Positions 59,301 through 64,000 of a stretch of 64,000 nucleotides of DNA are shown here, one piece after another. The stretch is taken from assembly GCA_911728455.2 (NCBI GenBank), contig OU452225.1, positions 26,074,495 through 26,138,494 of the forward strand, written 5' to 3'. Made by a program: the position numbers and the translations under genes. Every line of letters starts with the position of its first letter. Within the stretch, counting starts at the first letter, position 1. The notes under the pieces were generated by a model. That model was not told the DNA's origin. It did not search any database and saw only the letters and a program-made list of their open reading frames with translations. Origin of the DNA: Marthasterias glacialis. Lineage: Eukaryota > Echinodermata > Asteroidea > Forcipulatida > Asteriidae.

Positions 59301-62300
59301 CTTGCTTTTTCTCAAATTTGAAGGGCATTGCAGCAATTTTGTAAGTGTAACAAGGGCACCACGGCGATTTTGTGAAATTTGGGGGGCACCACGGCAAAAA
59401 CTTAATTTAACAAAATGCAAACTGCGCTAGTTTTTTGAGTCTCGATGATGAAAATAATTAATGAATTCTTACCCTTTACGAATTATCATCTCCATTCTGG
59501 GCCCGTAAATAAAAAGGAGTGTTATTTTATTCACTTTACGCATACTCTACATTGCCTTTTATTTTGCTGACGCCACATGTACTAAAACTGTGGTGAACGC
59601 GACACAAACTTCATAATAGCTGGTCGTCGATCGTACACACACGTGCACACATCAGGAGCCATTTTAAACAACAAACGACATACCACATGAGGGAAACTTT
59701 CTACAAACACCATAGAGTTAACAAACACGCACACAGTATACAGGGCGCCAGTCGTGTGCAACATGGGGCCATGCTTCTACTGTACGGGTACCACTGAAAG
59801 TTTATTTTAACAGTAACTATCGCACATGGACACCAGCGGTTTCGTATGAGGATTTTCCTACATATCCTTAGGACAGCAATGCGGCCCACACGAAACGTGG
59901 GTTGCATTGAACCAACCGATAGAGCAAGGACGAGTTTCTACACACACACACACACACACACACACAGCGCTGTAAGTCATTTTTGTCCGTTCTTTTGCGT
60001 GATATAAAGCTGGGGTAGCTTTTCTCAATTGTTCAACGACCATTTTTCTTGCCTTATTGTCTCATCAAAGCGGGTATTTTGGCATTTAATATGCATGTTA
60101 CAATTTTTCAAAAGGGCACCGACGGCAGTTGGACAAAAAGGGCACGGCAATATATTGCTGTGAATCTTGGTTGATTTTGAGGGCATCACGGCAATGGCAC
60201 AGGGCACCGACAGCAATTGCACACGGCAATTGCCGTCGGTGCCGTCGGTAATTTCGAGGCCTGCAAAGGTTGTTATAGCCATTGTCGGAAACCACGGCCA
60301 GGGCCGTAAAGGTGAATGAATACATGAACATCTTGTGCTAACGACCTTCATTGGAAAGCATGGCCGCTTTGTTTGGTGAGATCCGCATTATAACAAAGCT
60401 CGTAGGCATAGTCGGAAAACTACAGATGCAGTAATCATCACCAGATAAGGCGCACCGTTAGATAAGACGCAGTGCCGTTTTCGTACCTTTGAAAATCAGA
60501 TAAGCCGCATATACGCAGGAAAATATGGTATAGGAGTGCACTGTTTGGTTTGGGTGTATACAGAAAAATTCACCCAAACCAAACAGTGTCCTGGTAATGT
60601 GTCCACCATCTCAAAATGGTTTGTAATGTGTCCACCATTTTTACATATGGTGGACACATTACTAGGGCACTAATTGGTTTGGGTAAATTTGTCTGCAATA
60701 CACCAAAACCAAACAGTGCACTCCTATTTTTTGCAGTGTTCGCCATACCTAAAAAAAGGCTAATGAGTTTGTTTTGAAAAAATTAGGACTGCCGGTTCCG
60801 TTACTGGCCCTACAGAACTCCGAGCCAGAGCTCTAGTAGGTAATTCAAGCCCTGGATCAGGGCGGAATGCTGAACTAAACAAGCGATAACTCAAGGTGAC
60901 TCAATGTTGAACCCCAGATAACCTCGGAAAACCTCAAAAAACGTTGAGGCTAACCTTGAGTTCCTGTCTGTTTAATATGGCATTCCTCCCTTAGTGCATA
61001 AAGGATTGAACAAAGAGGGTAGGTTATTGAGAAGCCCTTACTGTCATCATCAAAGTAATCGTCCGGCAGCTCTCCGATACCCAGGTTTGGATCAATCTCC
61101 ATGGCGAAGAGGTTGGTGTAACCACGAACTACTGTTGGCACCTTGGAGAACTTCTGATCAAACGTATCTGAGATGTTGTGAGCGGGATCCGTTGATATTA
61201 TCAGAACAGACTCACGATGCATTGAAAGCTGAACAGCTAGACTGCAGCTGGAAAAAATAAAATAAAATAAAACGATAATTTATAAAAAACTGTGTATTTT
61301 ATCAGTCTCTACAAAAACTCAAAGCTGATTTCATGTTTTATTTCCTAGAAACATAGCTTTGGAATTTGAAAGAGAATAGAACTAAGTGTCATGTAAAAAT
61401 GTACAGTCAATATCAATTTTGGTTTATCCTTACAAGAGACGGAAAACCAAAATCCTTCACATTAAATCGGTTTTAAAAGACAAAGTTAATAAAACAGTTT
61501 GATTTTTATTTTAGTAAAACAGAAATTTAATTTTATGAGACTGCTGCAGGCCTGGAACTTTATCTTTGAGAGGGCTAGGCCTTTTTCAGTTTTGCAAAGG
61601 GCACTTCTATTAGAAAATCTTCAAGTTCACGGGAAACTGTTGAAGAGGACCCAAGGCCAAGACCAGTAAAACAGCGTCATGGCCTCCAGGTAATTCTATT
61701 TCTAGGCCCCGATTGTTGTTCAGGTTGACATGCATAATTGTGGTGAGGAAGACTTATTTCAGAGTAAAATGTTTTGGAGAATCTGCAGCCGCATCATGAT
61801 GCAGTTAACCACTTCGTTTGGAAACCATTTGGTTTTACGATGCGTAATACGGGCCATGTGATGCATCAAAAAACCAAATAGTTTAAAAATATTTAGCAGT
61901 TAACGCCACACTTGTTCCACAAGCTTGGTAATGAGCTTGAACCCAAAAATTACACTGAGCTACACGTAGCTTTTAGTTAATAATTCGGTGTTCATTCGAT
62001 CATAAAACAGCTGTTTAAAAAAAGACCACACGCCCATCAGAAAACAAATTGGTTTCCAAAATGAAGGCAGTTGAATGCATCGGGACATTCCTGCAGATTT
62101 TCCATTGAATTATGCAATAACGAGTCATCAACGAGCAACTTCCTTCCCTCACTACAATTATGAAATGACTAAAAATGTGGGCAACATTCGGCAGAAAAAA
62201 CCCTGTGATAACTAAGTTGAACATACACCATCAATGACCCTGGGCCACATCGCAGCAGAGCAAAAATCAAAGAAAGTCAATAGTACAAAATTTATAGTGT

Positions 62301-63369
62301 AGGCCTTGATCTTAACCGAGGCTACCGAGGCCATTGGCCTCATGCCCTGTCAAGTTGGCCAGCATGCCCTTCAGAAAAATTGCACTGTCACTACCACTTG
62401 GCCAGCATGCCCTTGTACAATTTATCTGATTTGGCCAGCAAAGGCCTGCCCCCATTTTTCTTAGGATCAAGGCCTCTAGTGGGGCTAAATAATTCAGCAC
62501 ATTAGTTTCAATGATAATCCAACCGAAACATTCTTAAGGATTTTTTGGGATTTTATTATACTCATTGAAGAGTCTTTACCTGGCCCCTGCATAGACAGAT
62601 TTACAGAATGTTAGTGGACACAAGAAATCCGACGCATACATAGTACATGGACAGTGATGCACCTAAACCGGGTGTGTCATACTTTCAGCTACCAAGTACC
62701 AATTCCTCATTTAAATAATAATAGGAAACTTTCAAAAAGGGTAAACAATATCCAACATCACGTTCCTTACATTACAATTTTACAAAACATCAAACATCAC
62801 TTTAGAAAGTGACTGGTTAGTCTCAATTACCACACATAGCTTATTTCTATTTTTGCTCATACTTTCTGTCCTTGCTGAAGTTGCTCTACACATGCTCTAG
62901 TTGTTGTACATGTTGTGAGTGAGTCATAAACTCATCCACTTCCATGATACATAGTAAATGAGAAAGTGGCAGTTGCTTTCGATATCTTTTAAACACCGTT
63001 AGAAAAATATTTTTAAAATTGTAGCAGTTTCCACATTACATCCATCCGGCTAGAGCTAACTAACCGTGTATGGACATGTGATTACATTACGGTCATGACG
63101 GTGAACTGTGTACCTGCATGCAACATGTGCAACCGGAACCGTTGAACGCCATAAAAATTATAATGACGTGTAACAAACCTAAAAACCTAAACGCCGATTT
63201 CATATTTAAAACAACATCAAATCAAATTATTAAAAACATACCTGCAAGTTGTTTTTCCTACTCCTCCTTTCCCCCCGACAAAAACCCATTTTAAGGATGT
63301 CTGGTCGATAATATTTCGTAAAGAAGGTTCAAAGGAGAGCAAGTCATCCTCTTCAATGTGGGTTGCCAT
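50238..63369 (-). CDS. GET3: GET3/ASNA1 ATPase, complete, 7 coding exons
   Basis: Encodes the cytosolic homodimeric ATPase that receives tail-anchored membrane proteins and delivers them to the ER receptor. Coding exons, from the start: 63242-63369, 61042-61247, 58434-58524, 57363-57513, 56498-56605, 51423-51632 and 50238-50387. They total 1044 nt, or 347 residues plus stop, close to the 348 of human ASNA1. All six introns are GT-AG and phases match. Visible motifs are the P-loop [10 protein letters not shown] (32-41), switch I STDPAHN (61-67, with D63 at the catalytic position), switch [10 protein letters not shown] (155-162), the hydrophobic helical region around 113-142 and 185-215, and the CKMC zinc pair (282-285). 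The start is the first ATG and suits the family's short N-terminus. No breaks were seen. The name ASNA1 is equivalent. Confidence 0.98.
50865..51172 (+). mobile_element. tRNA-derived SINE in GET3 intron 6
   Basis: B-box-like GGGTTCCAATCCCGG, body TTGAGCAAGACACTTAAC, then a 3' part with TAAATGGGTACCTGCGAGGG and GTAAAGCACTTCGATACAG. It is antisense to GET3. The tRNA head is worn. Confidence 0.7.
51423..51632 (-). CDS. GET3: GET3 coding exon 6 (zinc CxxC)
   Basis: 210 nt after TATTTCAG, ending CTGGACCAG-type donor context CAG|GTAAGTTT. It codes residues 229-298 with [27 protein letters not shown] and the CKMC pair. A run of acidic residues (KEEDEEK) precedes the zinc site. Confidence 0.97.
51808..52302 (-). 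mobile_element. Composite DNA-element insertion in GET3 intron 5
   Basis: 51879-52302 is a reversed relative of 47880-48250, with ends CAGGCCTTGCAC and GGGTGAGCCCTG. 51808-51880 begins CAGGTCTGGAATTTCATC, the same terminus as the element at 61547; this segment is partly repeated at 52025-52060, suggesting nested insertion. Confidence 0.6.
53801..53990. mobile_element. Palindromic MITE (GGGCCCAATTT family), GET3 intron 5
   Basis: Begins CCCAATATCATAGAGCTGC and ends GCAGCTCTATGAAATTGGGC, with CTTAAGCAG, GCTTAGC and mirrored partners inside. It is one of the better preserved copies in the window. Confidence 0.8.
54680..55740. repeat. Local direct duplication in GET3 intron 5
   Basis: The segment at about 54700-54900 recurs at about 55465-55740. 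Shared anchors are ACTGAGGAGGTGTCAGAGA, GATTGCCTAACCCATCTACC and AAGACAGTGCAAT. The second copy ends with three tandem copies of about 25 bp around GAGATGTCAAATGAATTACTG (55660-55735). Confidence 0.8.
56498..56605 (-). CDS. GET3: GET3 coding exon 5
   Basis: 108 nt, 36 codons in phase 0, between TTGACAG and GATCCA|GTAAGTC. It codes residues 193-228, starting [15 protein letters not shown]. The methionine-rich loop found in other GET3 proteins is short here. Confidence 0.96.
56790..57310 (-). mobile_element. SINE 3' part and hAT-like fragments in GET3 intron 4
   Basis: About 56815-56940 is the reverse of the 3' half of the SINE at 50865 (ACCATCTCAACTCCTTAGGA and CAATCTCCACCC). 56941-57085 and 57185-57315 are worn elements with GCCTTGGTGCCCTTCAAA and CAGGCCTAA-like ends, related to 61547-61709. 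Confidence 0.55.
57363..57513 (-). CDS. GET3: GET3 coding exon 4 (switch II)
   Basis: 151 nt after CCCCCTAG, ending CAACAG|GTGAGC. It codes K142-Q192 with [20 protein letters not shown] and the start of the client-binding helical region. Confidence 0.97.
57925..58264 (+). mobile_element. tRNA-derived SINE, full length, GET3 intron 3
   Basis: Head GCGTGTCGTGGCCGAGGGG, B-box-like GGGTTTGAACCCC, body TTGAGCAAGACACTTAAC, 3' part CACCTTGAGTGGCCTTTGGG and an A-rich tail at 58245-58264. It lies antisense to GET3. Confidence 0.85.
58434..58524 (-). CDS. GET3: GET3 coding exon 3
   Basis: 91 nt between TTTCTGCAG and ATGAA|GTAAGT. It codes S112-M141 and part of K142, including [14 protein letters not shown], a helix next to the client-binding groove in the family. 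Confidence 0.96.
58525..59257. other. GET3 intron 2, unrecognised part
   Basis: No element or gene recognised apart from two short copies of CATGATAATCATGTGACAAC-like sequence near 59155 and 59235, which give the pre-insertion sequence of the next element. Confidence 0.45.
59258..60263. mobile_element. hAT-like non-autonomous element, 1.0 kb, GET3 intron 2
   Basis: The left end CAGGCCTCGAACTTCG and right end reversed CAGGCCTCGAAATTAC are inverted. CAAAGG flanks both sides (59252-59257 and 60264-60269). The interior repeats GGGCACCACGGCAA-like units, and (CA)13 lies at 59941-59966. No transposase. The CAGG ends fit hAT, but I see only six matching flank bases rather than eight. Confidence 0.75.
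60531..60726. mobile_element. Palindromic MITE with TA flanks, GET3 intron 2
   Basis: Outer arms GGAGTGCACTGTTTGGTTTG are exact inverted copies at each end, with smaller nested hairpins around TGGTGGACACATTAC inside. TA on both sides suggests a Tc1/mariner-type target. Confidence 0.8.
61042..61247 (-). CDS. GET3: GET3 coding exon 2 (switch I)
   Basis: After TTTTTTCCAG it codes the rest of S43 to D111 plus one base, including [25 protein letters not shown] and NLFAMEIDP. The donor is GACA|GTAAGG. Confidence 0.97.
61547..61709. mobile_element. Short hAT-like MITE, GET3 intron 1
   Basis: Left end CAGGCCTGGAACTTTATC; right end reversed GGGGCCTAGAAATAGAAT. It shares ATCTTTGAGAGGG and GGGCACTTCTATT with 51808-51880. 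Confidence 0.65.
61710..63241. other. GET3 intron 1, remaining part
   Basis: Mostly unique AT-rich DNA. A fragment with GGCCAGCATGCCCTT repeated three times lies at about 62320-62460. Confidence 0.5.
63242..63369 (-). CDS. GET3: GET3 coding exon 1 (start, P-loop)
   Basis: Codes residues 1-42 and two bases of codon 43. It contains the P-loop and the preceding SLKWVFV strand, and ends CTTGCAG|GTATG. The start codon is at 63369-63367. Confidence 0.97.
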
Positions 63370-63845
63370 CTTTGATTCCAGCCAATTCTGTCAACATTAT
63401 CAACAGAGGGCGGTATTTATATTGTGTGGTTCTGTCTACAGCAACAATAAATAAATAAAATAAAAAACACTAAATCCAAAAGGTCTCCCAGCTTTTGTGA
63501 AACTAAAAATCATAGTTTGAATGTTAAACTGACGTTTTCTGTTAACGTTAAACTGACATTTTCTGTTCAATTGTTGAAGTTAGCCGTTCTTTAGTTGAGA
63601 TTTTCAGATATTTACTCCGGAAAGAACCACACACACACGCATAGGCCTACACAAAATGCAAAATTTCCAAAGCAAATACCGACTGACAGCCCGTTATGAT
63701 TTTAAAGAGCAAGAATTTGCTCTATAATTATTTCAAATACATCCCGCCATTTAAGTAGTTTTAAATTGAAAATGGTGCACAATTGTCGCATAATTCTGTC
63801 TTGCTATTATTTAGCACGGTGCACTCTTAATACTCCACGAATGGT
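63370..63845 (-). promoter_or_regulatory. GET3: GET3 5' flank with TATA-like box
   Basis: On the minus strand, ATATAAATACC at about 63424-63414 lies about 50 bp before the start codon, beside CGCCCTCTGTTGAT. It is a possible core promoter, but TSS position is not determinable from sequence alone. Past about 63845 the DNA becomes GC-richer. Confidence 0.35.
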
Positions 63846-64000
63846 CACCACGGCAGCGCGACAGCTGAAAAACAGAAGTGCGACCTCAATCTAGTTTTGC
63901 CCTGAGATTATAATGTAAGGATGTGTCCGAATCATGTGACTTCAGCTACGGCTATGGCCGCTGGCTGCAACGACAACGTTTAAGAATAGGAATCCTCGGC
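63846..64000. other. Right edge of window, no gene recognised
   Basis: Contains TCATGTGACTTCAGCTACGG and similar GC-richer sequence, possibly a repeat or the promoter of a neighbouring gene. Confidence 0.25.

Overview
This window reads as animal nuclear DNA: AT-rich, intron-bearing, and crowded with short DNA transposons and tRNA-derived SINEs. Palindromic repeats of the type seen in echinoderms, plus TTAGGG-type telomeric repeats, point to a marine deuterostome. I favour an echinoderm, possibly a sea star, but this is inference from repeat style and cannot be proven here.

Only one protein-coding host gene is certain. GET3/ASNA1, the tail-anchored-protein targeting ATPase, lies on the minus strand at 50238-63369. 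It has seven coding exons, all with GT-AG introns, and they join into a 347-residue protein. The P-loop, both switch motifs and the CxxC zinc pair are intact. Its introns carry SINEs, hAT-like and palindromic MITEs, and a local duplication.

The left 40.4 kb is very different. Two head-to-head inverted repeats are centred at about 11219 and 27263. Call the arms A (1-11210, reversed), B (11228-21640, forward), D (26480-27257, reversed, truncated) and C (27270-40400, forward). A is closest to C and B to D, so the second palindrome looks like an inverted copy of the first. Each centre has a GGCGCC-cored palindrome flanked symmetrically by CACGTG boxes. Exon-like blocks with good splice signals run outward from each centre (E1, E2, E3). 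The arms also carry a 73-bp satellite (about 8430-9957, 12569-16271 and 29178-30900), a GC-rich SINE-like block, and an outer 110-bp minisatellite. Arm B holds three almost identical copies of a 438-bp higher-order repeat (6 x 73 bp), a sign of very recent amplification. Between B and D (21930-26000), units of about 1.1 kb repeat an 82-bp exon-like block.

Younger insertions mark the copies individually. They include TTAA-target elements (20255-21187 and 34465-35385), hAT-like foldbacks (13330-13948), MITEs with CGTCAC/CATCAC ends and 4-bp target duplications, and a 5'-truncated LINE with an R2/R4-type C-terminus inside a TAA microsatellite (36649-37010).

From 40.5 to 50.2 kb I recognise no gene. 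The region holds a degenerate interstitial telomeric block with inverted orientations (41139-41776), just outside the outer end of arm C, then mostly single-copy-looking DNA and MITEs.
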